Assembly (NCBI GenBank): GCA_020444275.1
Contig: JAHLLG010000001.1
Location: 372,001 to 436,000, forward strand
DNA length: 64,000 bases
Origin: Bacteroidota bacterium
GTDB taxonomy: Bacteria; Bacteroidota; Bacteroidia; Bacteroidales; UBA12077
Reading direction: 5' to 3'
Position numbers and translations under genes: made by a program. Below the pieces are notes generated by a model. It worked only from the letters and a program-made list of their open reading frames with translations. It had not been told where the DNA came from and did no database searches. This document shows positions 43,844 to 52,494 of the stretch, one piece after another. The stretch's first letter is position 1. Each line of letters begins with the position of its first letter.

Positions 43844-44905
43844 TTATGGTATTATTTTCTTTGAAAATGTTTTCCAAAACATTAAATGAAACTCATAACT
43901 ACTGTTGTCTTCCAAAATCTGTTTTCCCGAAACCAACTCATCTGTAGGTTTTATCCGGTGTTTAATTTCTTCATTGTGCAAATACGTACCTTCGGGATGA
44001 AATTGAATTCCCAGTACATTCGGGTATTTTTGATGTGTTATGGCTTCAATAATTTTACCATCAACAGAAGTGGCAATAATTTTCAGGTTTTGTCCCAATT
44101 TTTCTATGGCCTGATGATGATTGCTATAAACCGTGGGTTGTGTATTGCTTTCAAAGTCGCCAGTTAATGGAGTGTTGTCCTGTATTTTTATTTGATGAAA
44201 GCTTCCAGAGAACAAGGTAGAATCAATACTGAGGTTGTTATTATAATTCCTGTGTTGCTGATTCTTTTCTAGTTTAAGCACTTCTTCAACCGTATTTTTA
44301 TGATATATTTCTGTTGGAATATCCTGAACCATGGTTCCTCCTGTTGAAATATTCATGGTTTGCATTCCTAAACAGATAGCGTATACGGTATAGTTAGGAT
44401 TTTCTTCCAAGAGTGGCATAAAATCTGGATTTTGAGATCCACCTAATAAATGAAACAGGAACGAAGCTTCGAAATAGTGACGGTAGGGATCGGTCATCCG
44501 GGTTAATAAGCTCATTTGCTGGTTATAAATTGAAGGTGGTAAATCAGGCCCACCAAAAAATATTATGCCTTTGCTGTTTTCAAAGATAGAATGAAAAGAA
44601 GTTGAGCATGCATTTGCCTGAAAAAGTTTATCAGCAGAAACAGTTTCTTTAATTTCCCTTAGTTCAATATTCGAGATGTTGTTTTCCTGGATAAATTCTC
44701 TGGATTTGTTGTAATCATAGGTCTCTTTTTCATGATATACCCCCAGAATCCTTAATTCATCAATTTCAATAATATTTTTGTTTGTTAAGTTGGTAAAAAG
44801 TTCCAAGTTATATGCTGTAGGATGTGCCAGCACTAGCACATTTCGTTGCGCAAATGAAACGATTGAAAAAAGTATAAGCAGTTGAATCAAAAGGAGTTTT
44901 TTCAT
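43844..44905 (-). CDS. exported class I glutamine amidotransferase-like (peptidase C26-type) protein
   Basis: 353 residues with a signal peptide ending SIVSFAQ. The C26/GATase1 core shows the nucleophile elbow YAICLGMQTMN, an oxyanion strand IIFFGGPDLPPSIYN and the catalytic His-Glu pair in LGIQFHPEGTYL. Cytoplasmic members hydrolyse gamma-glutamyl bonds (PuuD-like); this one is unusual in having a signal peptide, so it acts in the periplasm or on the surface. The natural substrate is not known. It stands alone with no promoter box found. Confidence 0.8.
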   Translation of the reverse strand: MKKLLLIQLLILFSIVSFAQRNVLVLAHPTAYNLELFTNLTNKNIIEIDELRILGVYHEKETYDYNKSREFIQENNISNIELREIKETVSADKLFQANACSTSFHSIFENSKGIIFFGGPDLPPSIYNQQMSLLTRMTDPYRHYFEASFLFHLLGGSQNPDFMPLLEENPNYTVYAICLGMQTMNISTGGTMVQDIPTEIYHKNTVEEVLKLEKNQQHRNYNNNLSIDSTLFSGSFHQIKIQDNTPLTGDFESNTQPTVYSNHHQAIEKLGQNLKIIATSVDGKIIEAITHQKYPNVLGIQFHPEGTYLHNEEIKHRIKPTDELVSGKQILEDNSSYEFHLMFWKTFSKKIIP

Positions 44906-44960
44906 GATAAAATGGATTATGGATGATAAGGTTTAAAAGTACTGTTTTTTGCTTTTAGAA

Positions 44961-44990
44961 AAAAAATCCCCGGGAAGTTATTCCGGGGAT
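44961..44990 (-). terminator. intrinsic terminator of the RRM protein gene
   Basis: An 8-bp perfect stem (atccccgg/ccggggat) with a 9-base loop is followed on the minus strand by a run of T residues (A residues at 44959-44966 on the plus strand), about 55 bases past the gene's stop codon. Confidence 0.85.
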
Positions 44991-45045
44991 CAAAGAGCTA
45001 TATATTTTAGTAGTAAGCAGTAGTCTGGAATTTACAATATAACAA

Positions 45046-45297
45046 CTACTTTTCTTCTCGTTCGTTTGCTTTTTTAACAACAATTTGTCGTCCTTCAATT
45101 TCAACACCATTAAGGTCTTCAATTGCACGAAGAGCATCATCATCATTAGGCATTTCTACAAAACCAAAGCCTTTAGAACGTTTGGTTTCTCGATCAAAAA
45201 TAATTTTAGCTGAGGATACGTCGCCGTATTCTCCAAAAATCTCTTGTAATTTTTCACTTTTAACTTTGTAGTTCAAGTTTGCAATAAAAATGTTCAT
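45046..45297 (-). CDS. RRM-domain RNA-binding protein
   Basis: 83 residues, a single RNA recognition motif. RNP2 is IFIANLNY (residues 3-10) and RNP1 is KGFGFVEM; VSSAKIIFDRETKRSKG and GVEIEGRQIVVKKA complete the fold. Small one-RRM proteins of this sort (cyanobacterial Rbp-like) are common in Bacteroidota and act as RNA chaperones, often with cold regulation. The 140-base gap upstream to the acetyltransferase gene could hold a leader; no cold-shock box was recognised. A strong terminator follows. Confidence 0.93.
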   Translation of the reverse strand: MNIFIANLNYKVKSEKLQEIFGEYGDVSSAKIIFDRETKRSKGFGFVEMPNDDDALRAIEDLNGVEIEGRQIVVKKANEREEK

Positions 45298-45437
45298 AAT
45301 AAAATTAATTAAATGAATAAAACAGTTTAAGTAAGCATATAAATTGAAAGAACAAGTTCATATCGTTTTAAGTGCTCAACTTACAACAATAAAGATACGA
45401 GAATATAAAATTAAAATCCAGTATTTTTTAAGGACAG

Positions 45438-45965
45438 CTATAATAAATCTTCTTTTAGAATTGAATAAATATAACAATTTTGCACTTTATTATTTTTGAT
45501 AACCGCTTTTTCTAATATGGCTTCTTTTTTAAACTTACATTTTTCCAAAACTCTTATGGATGCTACATTAGTTTCAAATACATTGGCAAATATTCGTACG
45601 ATATTAAAATTTTGAAAACTATATTCTACCATTGCATTAACTGCTTTTGTTGCAAAACCTTTATTCCAATATTTCTCACCAAGCCAATAGCCTATTTCCG
45701 CATTTTTCCGAAAAACATCAGATTTTAGAATAATACCTACTCCGCCGACGGCATTCCCTTTATACTCTATAGCAAAATTAGTTAAAGGGTTGTCTTCGTT
45801 GGCAATTGCAATCCATTGTTTTGCTGCCATTTCGGTATACGGATATGGAAATTCATCGCGCAAATTATCCCATATCTTTTTATTGTTGGCATTTCTGGCT
45901 AACGATTTAATATCCTTTTTTTGCCAGCTTCGAAGGTTGATATTTCCTAATTCAATTCGATTCAA
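45438..45965 (-). CDS. GNAT-family N-acetyltransferase (RimJ/RimL-like)
   Basis: 175 residues. The acetyl-CoA site is in EIGYWLGEKYWNKGFATKAVNAMVEY and the following FANVFETNVASIRVLEKCKF, the RimJ/RimL pattern. The substrate may be an amino-terminus, a small molecule or an antibiotic; none is shown. The only workable start is TTG at 45963-45965, since TAA lies in frame upstream without any ATG or GTG in between. Followed at about 140 bases by the RRM gene. Confidence 0.85.
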   Translation of the reverse strand: MNRIELGNINLRSWQKKDIKSLARNANNKKIWDNLRDEFPYPYTEMAAKQWIAIANEDNPLTNFAIEYKGNAVGGVGIILKSDVFRKNAEIGYWLGEKYWNKGFATKAVNAMVEYSFQNFNIVRIFANVFETNVASIRVLEKCKFKKEAILEKAVIKNNKVQNCYIYSILKEDLL

Positions 45966-46078
45966 TAATTTTGAGACTGAAAAGTTTTAACAATTAATTG
46001 ATAATAAAATTAGTACATTTTTGTTAACTATTGTTAATCATTTACTAATGAATCAATAATTTACCTATTTTAGCTGTT

Positions 46079-47353
46079 ATGAGAAAACCCGCTATTCGGT
46101 TGGTCGTGTCTTTAGGAGTAGTTGCCATTATTGGTATTATTGCACTGCAGGTCTACTTCTTTCAAATTACCTTTAATAAAGAGGAACGAAAATTGAATCA
46201 AAAAATTCAGGTTGCCTTGTGGGATGTTGTTGAGCAAATCTACGAAACTAATAACATAAAATATGTAGGGGTAAATCCTGTAGAGCAAATTTCATCAGAT
46301 TACTTTGTAGTTGATGTGAATGATTTTATCGATGCCGATGTGCTGGAATATTACCTGATTAAAACGTTCGAAAAGCAAAATATACAACTCGACTTTGAAT
46401 ATGCCATATACGATTGCCAATCGGATAAAATGATGTATGGCAAATATATCAATCTTGGCAAAAAGAAAAATAAACCTTCTAATATTGAGTTGCCAAAACA
46501 TGAGGAATTTATTTATTACTTTGGAGTGTATTTCCCCTGGCGCAAACAATATATATTAGGAAATATACATAGCATTTATATTTTATCGGGCATCTTAATT
46601 TTTGTGGTATTGTTTTTAGGATATGCTTTAGTCGTTATTCTTCAGCAGAAAAGATTTTCTGAATTACAGAAAGATGTTGTAGATAATCTCACCCATGAGT
46701 TTAAGACACCGCTATCATCCATTGTGTTATCCACTGACGTTTTAAATGAAGCAGAAATAAGTAAGGAACCTGATCGGATTAAAAAATATTCAGGGATCAT
46801 TAAGCAACAGGCTAATACTTTACTACAGCATATTGAGCAGGTTCTGGAAATGGGAGCGTTAGAAAACATAGGCAAGCTTAATAAAAAGAAACTTAATTTA
46901 CATGCGTTGATTGATGGCTGCATAGAACATTCAATTTGGCAGAATAAACAAGAAGAAGTATTTATATTGAATTTGAATGCAACAAATCCTATGATTTGTG
47001 CCGATGAGTTCCATGTGAATAATCTGGTTTTAAATGTTATTGATAATGCCATAAAGTATTCCGATCCGGAGCCAAAAATAACTCTAGCTACCTATATAGA
47101 TAAGAAGCGTCTCTATTTATCAGTAAAAGATGAGGGTATTGGAATTGAAAAAAAATATTATAAAAAGATATTTAAAAAGTTTTTTAGAATTCCTACCGGT
47201 AATGTGCATAATGTGAAAGGTTTTGGTTTGGGATTGAGTTATGTAAAGAAAATTGCAAAAAAACATGGTTGGAGTTTGCAATTAAAAAGTAAACTAAACG
47301 TAGGGACTGAAATTATTGTAGGAATTCCTTTAAAAGATTCTGATTGTGAATGA
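46079..47353 (+). CDS. sensor histidine kinase, RprX-like
   Basis: 424 residues. Two transmembrane helices (residues 8-28 and about 162-185) enclose a periplasmic sensor of about 130 residues. Cytoplasmic part: phosphoacceptor His206 (NLTHEFKTPLSSIV), N box (VLNVIDNAIKYSD), and G boxes (DEGIGIEKKY, GFGLGLSYVKK). The N-terminus VSLGVVAIIGIIALQVYFFQ is typical of the Bacteroidota RprX group. It overlaps the response regulator gene by 8 bases and so is expressed with it. A TATTTTAG sequence lies just before the start. Confidence 0.93.
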   Translation: MRKPAIRLVVSLGVVAIIGIIALQVYFFQITFNKEERKLNQKIQVALWDVVEQIYETNNIKYVGVNPVEQISSDYFVVDVNDFIDADVLEYYLIKTFEKQNIQLDFEYAIYDCQSDKMMYGKYINLGKKKNKPSNIELPKHEEFIYYFGVYFPWRKQYILGNIHSIYILSGILIFVVLFLGYALVVILQQKRFSELQKDVVDNLTHEFKTPLSSIVLSTDVLNEAEISKEPDRIKKYSGIIKQQANTLLQHIEQVLEMGALENIGKLNKKKLNLHALIDGCIEHSIWQNKQEEVFILNLNATNPMICADEFHVNNLVLNVIDNAIKYSDPEPKITLATYIDKKRLYLSVKDEGIGIEKKYYKKIFKKFFRIPTGNVHNVKGFGLGLSYVKKIAKKHGWSLQLKSKLNVGTEIIVGIPLKDSDCE

Positions 47354-48041
47354 TAAGCCCAAAATATTGTATGTAGAAGATGATGAAACTTTACGTTTTA
47401 TCACAACCGATAATCTTGAGCGAAAAGGTTTTGAGGTACATAATGCTTCGGACGGATTAACAGCATTCGAGATGTTTTCTAAAGAGACATTTGATATTTG
47501 TCTTTTGGATATTATGCTTCCCAAAATGGATGGTTTTGATTTGGCACATAAGATAAGATCTGTAAATCAAGAAATTCCTATACTTTTTATTACGGCTAAA
47601 ACATTACCCGAAGACAGAGTAAAAGGTTTACTGCTTGGAGCCGACGATTATATTGTAAAACCTTACCATATGGAAGAGCTTATTTTGCGAATTCAGGTTT
47701 TTCTCAAGCGAAACAAGATATCCGATAAAAATGCGGATATTAATAATATAAAAATTGGGAATGCGCTATTTGATCAGGAAAAATTAAATCTAAAAGTAGG
47801 TAGAAAAGAAAACAGTTTAACTTATCGTGAGGCTGAGTTGTTAAAGTTTTTAATAGAAAATAAAAATACCGTGGTTACCCGCGAAAGAATTTTAAATGTG
47901 CTTTGGGGTGAGAATGATTATTTTGCAGGCAGAAGCCTGGATGTGTTCATCACTCGTTTAAGAAAATATTTTAAACCTGTACCGGGCGTAGCTATTGAAA
48001 ATAAAAGAGGTGTTGGTTTTATTTTTAAATTAAAAGAATAA
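47346..48041 (+). CDS. response regulator, OmpR/RprY-like
   Basis: 231 residues. Receiver domain residues 5-120 with acidic pair Asp12/Asp13, phosphorylated Asp55 (LLDIMLPKMDG) and Lys at KPYHMEELI. A C-terminal winged helix (TYREAELLKFLIENKNTVVTR, DVFITRLRKYF, VENKRGVGFIFKL) is of the OmpR type. The start is GTG at 47346, inside the end of the kinase gene. The pair corresponds to RprX/RprY-like systems of Bacteroidota; the target genes are unknown. Confidence 0.94.
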   Translation: MNDKPKILYVEDDETLRFITTDNLERKGFEVHNASDGLTAFEMFSKETFDICLLDIMLPKMDGFDLAHKIRSVNQEIPILFITAKTLPEDRVKGLLLGADDYIVKPYHMEELILRIQVFLKRNKISDKNADINNIKIGNALFDQEKLNLKVGRKENSLTYREAELLKFLIENKNTVVTRERILNVLWGENDYFAGRSLDVFITRLRKYFKPVPGVAIENKRGVGFIFKLKE

Positions 48042-48053
48042 AGAGATTTACAC

Positions 48054-48061
48054 TATTTTTG
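48054..48061 (+). promoter_or_regulatory. -7 box of the RNA methyltransferase gene inside a palindrome
   Basis: TATTTTTG matches TAnnTTTG exactly, with a 19-base leader. It lies within the inverted repeat gatttac (48046-48052)/gtaaatc (48061-48067), 7-bp arms around 8 bases, which might act as an operator. Confidence 0.5.
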
Positions 48062-48080
48062 TAAATCAATTGTAATATTT

Positions 48081-48875
48081 ATGACAGAAAAAATTACCAG
48101 TGTACAAAATCCAAGAATTAAAAACATAGCTAAGCTGCAGCAGAAATCTTCAGAACGCAGAAAACAAAATCAGATTATTATTGAAGGTTTGCGCGAAATA
48201 TCTTTAGCTATAAAAGCAGGATTTAAAATACAGTCAATATTTGTGTGTTCTGATATTGTAAAATCAGAAAAGATTCATCAGCTGGGAACTAATGTCGAAT
48301 ATTTTGAAATAAGTTTGAATGTATATCAAAAGCTGGCTTACAGAGGTTCTACAGAGGGTGTTATAGCATTGGTTAAACCTAAGAATATAACATTAACCGA
48401 TTTAAATCTTCGTAAAAATCCTTTGATTATTATCCTCGAATCCGTTGAAAAACCTGGCAATTTGGGAGCAATATTGCGAACTGCAGATGCTGCAAACGTT
48501 GACGCGGTTATAGTATGCGATCCATTAACAGATATTTATAATCCGAATGCTATACGCTCAAGTGTAGGTTGTGTTTTTACAAATCAGGTGGTCGCCTGTA
48601 GTTCCGATGAAGCTATCCAGTGGCTGCGAAAAAATAGCATTAAATCTTATGCTGCTGCTTTAACAGCAAAAGACTTTTATCACGAATCGGATTTAACCGG
48701 ACCTACTGCCATAGTAATGGGAACCGAAGCCGACGGATTAACCGAAAAGTGGTTAAAAAATACTGATAAACAGCTTATTATTCCAATGAGTGGAGAAATT
48801 GATTCGTTAAATGTAGCTACATCAACAGCGATTCTGGTTTTTGAAGCAATGCGACAAAGAAACTTTTATAAATAG
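48081..48875 (+). CDS. TrmH/SpoU-family RNA 2'-O-methyltransferase
   Basis: 264 residues. The N-terminal substrate-binding domain (ITSVQNPRIKNIAKLQQKS) is typical of the RlmB/TrmH family. The SPOUT domain has LESVEKPGNLGAILRTADA, DIYNPNAIRSSVGC, AIVMGTEADGLT and IPMSGEIDSLNVATSTAILV, the knot that binds SAM. The target is likely rRNA (such as 23S G2251) or tRNA. It follows the two-component genes by about 40 bases but has its own -7 box in a palindrome. Confidence 0.9.
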   Translation: MTEKITSVQNPRIKNIAKLQQKSSERRKQNQIIIEGLREISLAIKAGFKIQSIFVCSDIVKSEKIHQLGTNVEYFEISLNVYQKLAYRGSTEGVIALVKPKNITLTDLNLRKNPLIIILESVEKPGNLGAILRTADAANVDAVIVCDPLTDIYNPNAIRSSVGCVFTNQVVACSSDEAIQWLRKNSIKSYAAALTAKDFYHESDLTGPTAIVMGTEADGLTEKWLKNTDKQLIIPMSGEIDSLNVATSTAILVFEAMRQRNFYK

Positions 48876-48971
48876 ATTAAAAATGCTGCACTTTTAATTA
48901 AACAGAATTATATTTTTTCGTGTTTATTCTCATTTTTATTTTAAATTTGAAATACATCCAACTTAACTTTT

Positions 48972-49790
48972 ATGAAAGATAAACAATTAACCATTGCACT
49001 ATTGCTAATCTTAGCTTCTCTGAGCTTAAATTTACGAGCACAAAATAAAGTCAAAGAAATAAAACTAACTAACATCTCTGGCAAAGCAATTGGAGGCAAC
49101 ATGGAAAGTCTTCAGCAAGTTAAAGAAAGAGCAATAAACGAAGCAAAGATCAGTGCACTTAAACAGGCAGGTATTGAAGAAAATATATCTTCATTCACAG
49201 ATTATTTCCAGTCTGAACATGATAATAAACTTGAAGAACTGTTCACAACAGATATTCTTTCGGACATTAGAGGCGCTGTTAAGAATGTTGATGTAATTGA
49301 AACTAAAAAGTATTTTAATGATTTCGATAAGCTGGTTGTTGAGGTTAGGATTAATTGTACGGTTGTAAAATATTTGTCTGAACGAGACCTTACTTTTGAT
49401 GTGTGGGTAGATGGTATAGGGAAGTTTTATACAGATAATTCAAAGCTTGTATTTAAAGTAAAGTCCTCTAAAGATTGCTACGCGAATATGTTTATTTTTA
49501 ACCAGGACGAAGCGTATAAATTGTTCCCGAATGGTTTAGAAGAATCTTTTTTATTAGCTCAAAAAACAGAATATGTTTTTCCTACGTATAAGGCAGATTA
49601 TTATCTTGAAACAAAGAAAGATTCAGAAGCTCACCGAATGATCATGGTATTTACTAAAATGGAAATTCCATATACGGGCAAGATTAAATATAAAGATATT
49701 ATTGACTGGATATTTTCAATCCCACCTGATATGCGCGTAATTAAATCTTTTGGATTTACAGTTGTCCAAGAAGAAAAGATGGGGGAGTAA
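48972..49790 (+). CDS. exported DUF4384-containing protein
   Basis: 272 residues. Signal peptide (residues 1-24, ending SLNLRAQ). A LPP20-like part near residues 30-130 (LQQVKERAINEAKISALKQAGI) precedes a DUF4384 domain: VDGIGKFYTDNSKLVFKVKSSKDCYANMFIFNQ and YKLFPNGLEESF. DUF4384 proteins occur in surface or stress-linked settings; the function is unknown. It stands alone before the tRNA, and a shared stem-loop follows. Confidence 0.75.
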   Translation: MKDKQLTIALLLILASLSLNLRAQNKVKEIKLTNISGKAIGGNMESLQQVKERAINEAKISALKQAGIEENISSFTDYFQSEHDNKLEELFTTDILSDIRGAVKNVDVIETKKYFNDFDKLVVEVRINCTVVKYLSERDLTFDVWVDGIGKFYTDNSKLVFKVKSSKDCYANMFIFNQDEAYKLFPNGLEESFLLAQKTEYVFPTYKADYYLETKKDSEAHRMIMVFTKMEIPYTGKIKYKDIIDWIFSIPPDMRVIKSFGFTVVQEEKMGE

Positions 49791-49824
49791 GCATATCAAG
49801 TTATTTAAAACTGCATAAAAATAA

Positions 49825-49853
49825 AAAAGCTCCGACTACTTATCGGAGCTTTT
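49825..49853. terminator. bidirectional terminator between the DUF4384 gene and tRNA-His
   Basis: aaaagctccga/tcggagcttt form a stem of 10-11 bp with a 7-base loop. On the minus strand a run of six T residues follows, ending the tRNA transcript; on the plus strand four T residues follow the DUF4384 gene. Confidence 0.85.
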
Positions 49854-49855
49854 GG

Positions 49856-49930
49856 GGTGGATGATGGGGGTCGAACCCACGACCTCCGGAACCACAATCC
49901 GGCGCTCTAACCAACTGAGCTACAACCACC
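49856..49930 (-). tRNA. tRNA-His (anticodon GTG)
   Basis: On the minus strand: 5' stem GTGGTTG preceded by an encoded G-1, D arm GCTCAGTTGGTTAGAGC, anticodon loop GATTGTGGTTC with anticodon GTG, variable region GGTC, T arm GTGGGTTCGACCCCCAT and acceptor strand CATCCAC with discriminator C73 pairing with G-1. CCA is not encoded. The acceptor stem has one U-U mismatch. Confidence 0.95.
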
Positions 49931-50071
49931 ATTTTTTCGGACTGCAAATATAATGAAGAATTTTTGTATTTTACAAAAATCAACGGGATTATTTTTACGA
50001 AATATTTTATGCAGGATGATGCTTACAATACTAAAAAAAGTTAATTAATTTTTTATTTAATGGTTAAAGCG

Positions 50072-50079
50072 TATTTTTG
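50072..50079 (+). promoter_or_regulatory. -7 box of the flippase gene
   Basis: TATTTTTG (TAnnTTTG), 23 bases before the GTG start at 50103. No TTTG at standard distance upstream. Confidence 0.45.
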
Positions 50080-50102
50080 CGCGTAAAATCAAAAAAATAA
50101 CA

Positions 50103-51446
50103 GTGTTAGGGTCTAAAAGATATGTAAGTAACGTTACCGGGCTGCAAGCTATAAATATTCTGAGATTTATAACATTCCTGATAATTTCTATAGTTTTTAC
50201 CAAAATTGGATTAACTCAAGAAGAAATAGGTTTGTTTGAAGTTTCTTTATTTATTGCCGGATTTGCAAGCTTTTTTTGGGTTAATGGGTTTATTCAGGCT
50301 TTTTTACCTCTATTTAAAAGCAACAAAACATTTGGAGACAAAGAACAACTGGCCGGGACAAAATCTCCTGAGGTGTTCAATATGTATGTCATCTTAATGT
50401 TTTTTAGTATTGTAGTTTTTTTGATTGGTTTAGCCATAAAAGGTAACTTCTCAGTTTTTGGTTATAGGGGAGATGTTCCTTTGCTTAATGTAACATTATG
50501 GTATCTGCTATTAAGTAGTCCTGCTAACCTGGTCGAATATATATACATGGTTCAGGATAAAAACGGGAATACACTCAGTTATGGATATATTACATCTACC
50601 TTACAGTTAATAGCAGCAATTGTACCGGTTGTTTTAGGGTACGATATTATTTGGTCGCTTAGAGGTTTGGTAATTGTTTCAGTTATTAAAAATATTTGGT
50701 TGATAACCTTACTCTATAATTATGCAGAGATAAGATACTCGTTTTCGTTTATTAAAGAGGTTCTTGCGGCATCAGGACCGATAATTTTAAGTGTCTTGGT
50801 TGCAGGATCAACGCAGTACGTTGATGGTATAATTGTAACAACAAATTATGGAGCTGACGGATTTGCCATATTCCGTTATGGACAAAAAGAGCTTCCTTTT
50901 GTTGTTATGATGGCAGCAGGTTTAAGCTCAGCTATGCTTGTTGAATTTAATAGAAGAGACAAGCTCAAAGAAACTCTTGTTCAGCTTAAGAAAAAGTCCT
51001 TACGAATTATGCATTCAATGTATCCATTATCTATAATGTTACTTTTGTTTGCCAAGCCTTTGTATAAATTTATGTTTACTCCTGAGTTTACTCGAAGTGC
51101 CGATGTGTTTGTTGTATATTTACTTGCCATATTAAGCAGAATTCTATTCCCGCATACTATTGTAATCGGATTAAAAAAAGGAAGAATACTATTTTGGACT
51201 TCGATATTTGAATTGCTCGGTAATATACTTTTAAGTCTTTATTTAGTTGAAGATTATGGTGTAGTTGGGGTTGCTCTGGCTACAATAATCGTTTATTTCG
51301 TTTCGAAAGTTGGGCTAATTGCCTACAATTACTTTAAATTAGGTATTAGTCCAAAACAGTATATAAATATTAAATGGTACATTTTCTATAGTTTTATATT
51401 AGGTGCGGTATTTGTTTTATTAGACCGCGGAATTATAATGATATAA
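50103..51446 (+). CDS. oligosaccharide/lipid flippase, MOP superfamily
   Basis: 447 residues with about 12 transmembrane helices and no other domain. The pattern of RFITFLIISIVFTKIGLTQEE, GASGPIILSVLV-like AASGPIILSVLVAGSTQYVD and GVVGVALATIIVYFVSKVGL fits Wzx-type polysaccharide flippases and related MOP exporters. The translocated lipid-linked glycan is unknown; no glycan cluster surrounds it. It starts at GTG, with a -7 box 23 bases upstream. It lies between the tRNA and the Bax-inhibitor-like gene. Confidence 0.8.
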   Translation: MLGSKRYVSNVTGLQAINILRFITFLIISIVFTKIGLTQEEIGLFEVSLFIAGFASFFWVNGFIQAFLPLFKSNKTFGDKEQLAGTKSPEVFNMYVILMFFSIVVFLIGLAIKGNFSVFGYRGDVPLLNVTLWYLLLSSPANLVEYIYMVQDKNGNTLSYGYITSTLQLIAAIVPVVLGYDIIWSLRGLVIVSVIKNIWLITLLYNYAEIRYSFSFIKEVLAASGPIILSVLVAGSTQYVDGIIVTTNYGADGFAIFRYGQKELPFVVMMAAGLSSAMLVEFNRRDKLKETLVQLKKKSLRIMHSMYPLSIMLLLFAKPLYKFMFTPEFTRSADVFVVYLLAILSRILFPHTIVIGLKKGRILFWTSIFELLGNILLSLYLVEDYGVVGVALATIIVYFVSKVGLIAYNYFKLGISPKQYINIKWYIFYSFILGAVFVLLDRGIIMI

Positions 51447-51556
51447 ATTGGATTGACAATTTAGCAGATTTTAATTCATTTTGGCAGTATTTTCTCAACC
51501 ATATTGTTGGGTATATTTTTTGATAAAGGTTTTAAAAAAACTAAAAAATAAAGATC

Positions 51557-52324
51557 ATGAATATAGGAAGATCATCAAATCCCGTATTATCAAAATCAGC
51601 ATTTAACACACAAACCTATGCATCATCGTATACAGAGGTTATGAGTTTAAATGGAACAATTAACAAATCTATTGCGCTCTTATTGTTGGTAGTGGTAGGT
51701 GCAATGTATACATGGAAAATGTTTTTCGGGGCAGTATCTGTAGAGGCAGGATCAGCATTGGTCTCTAAATGGATTATGATTGGTGGAATAGGAGGTTTTG
51801 TCTTTTCTTTGATAACAATATTTAAAAAGTCGTGGGCATACATAACAGCCCCTATTTATGCTGTTCTGGAAGGGTTGTTTCTAGGTGCACTTTCTGCATT
51901 CTTCGAAGCAAGCTATCCGGGTATTGTGCTGCAGGCTGTTGCTTTAACTTTTGGAACGATGTTGGTTATGTTAGTTGGATACAGATCAGGAATTATAAAA
52001 GTTACACAGAAATTCAGAGCCGGAATTATTGCAGCAACTGGAGCTGTGGCATTAGTATATTTTATTTCAATAATATTTTCACTTTTTGGTGTAAGCAATT
52101 TAGTGATCCATAGCAATGGAATCCTGGGTATTGGGATTAGTCTCGTAATTGTTGCAATTGCAGCACTTAATTTAGTGTTGGATTTCGATTTTATTGCTAA
52201 AGGTTCTCAGGCCGGTCTGCCAAAGTATATGGAATGGTATGCGGCATTCGGATTAATGATTACCTTAGTATGGTTATATATCGAAATTCTGCGATTATTA
52301 TCGAAAATTGCAAGCAGAGATTAA
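51557..52324 (+). CDS. Bax inhibitor-1/YccA-like membrane protein
   Basis: 255 residues with about seven transmembrane helices after an N-terminal cytosolic stretch (MNIGRSSNPVLSKSAFNTQT). YAVLEGLFLGALSAFFEASYPGIVLQAVALTFGTMLVML is the family core, and FDFIAKGSQAGLPKYMEWYAAFGLMITLVWLYIEILRLL near the end contains the conserved acidic residue and aromatic motif. The bacterial relatives are proposed calcium or pH-linked channels. Single gene, with a stem-loop about 25 bases after its stop. Confidence 0.9.
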   Translation: MNIGRSSNPVLSKSAFNTQTYASSYTEVMSLNGTINKSIALLLLVVVGAMYTWKMFFGAVSVEAGSALVSKWIMIGGIGGFVFSLITIFKKSWAYITAPIYAVLEGLFLGALSAFFEASYPGIVLQAVALTFGTMLVMLVGYRSGIIKVTQKFRAGIIAATGAVALVYFISIIFSLFGVSNLVIHSNGILGIGISLVIVAIAALNLVLDFDFIAKGSQAGLPKYMEWYAAFGLMITLVWLYIEILRLLSKIASRD

Positions 52325-52348
52325 GGTAGTATATATGTAATCCATAAT

Positions 52349-52379
52349 AGCCCTGGTATTAACCGGGGCTTATTTATTT
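52349..52379 (+). terminator. stem-loop after the Bax-inhibitor-like gene
   Basis: agccctggt and accggggct pair over nine positions with one T-G wobble, loop atta, followed by a broken T tract (tatttattt). Confidence 0.65.
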
Positions 52380-52403
52380 CAAGTAGTTGCATAATATCAA
52401 TGA

Positions 52404-52433
52404 TTTTGGGATGTTAAATAATAGATAATTTTG
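52404..52433 (+). promoter_or_regulatory. promoter of the class V aminotransferase gene
   Basis: TTTTG (52404-52408), a 17-base spacer and TAATTTTG (52426-52433) match both elements of the Bacteroidota consensus; leader about 60 bases. Confidence 0.65.
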
Positions 52434-52494
52434 TTTTATTTATTAGTTGCTTTGTTCTATTTTTATGCCCCGGTTAACTAATTAAATCCCGCTT

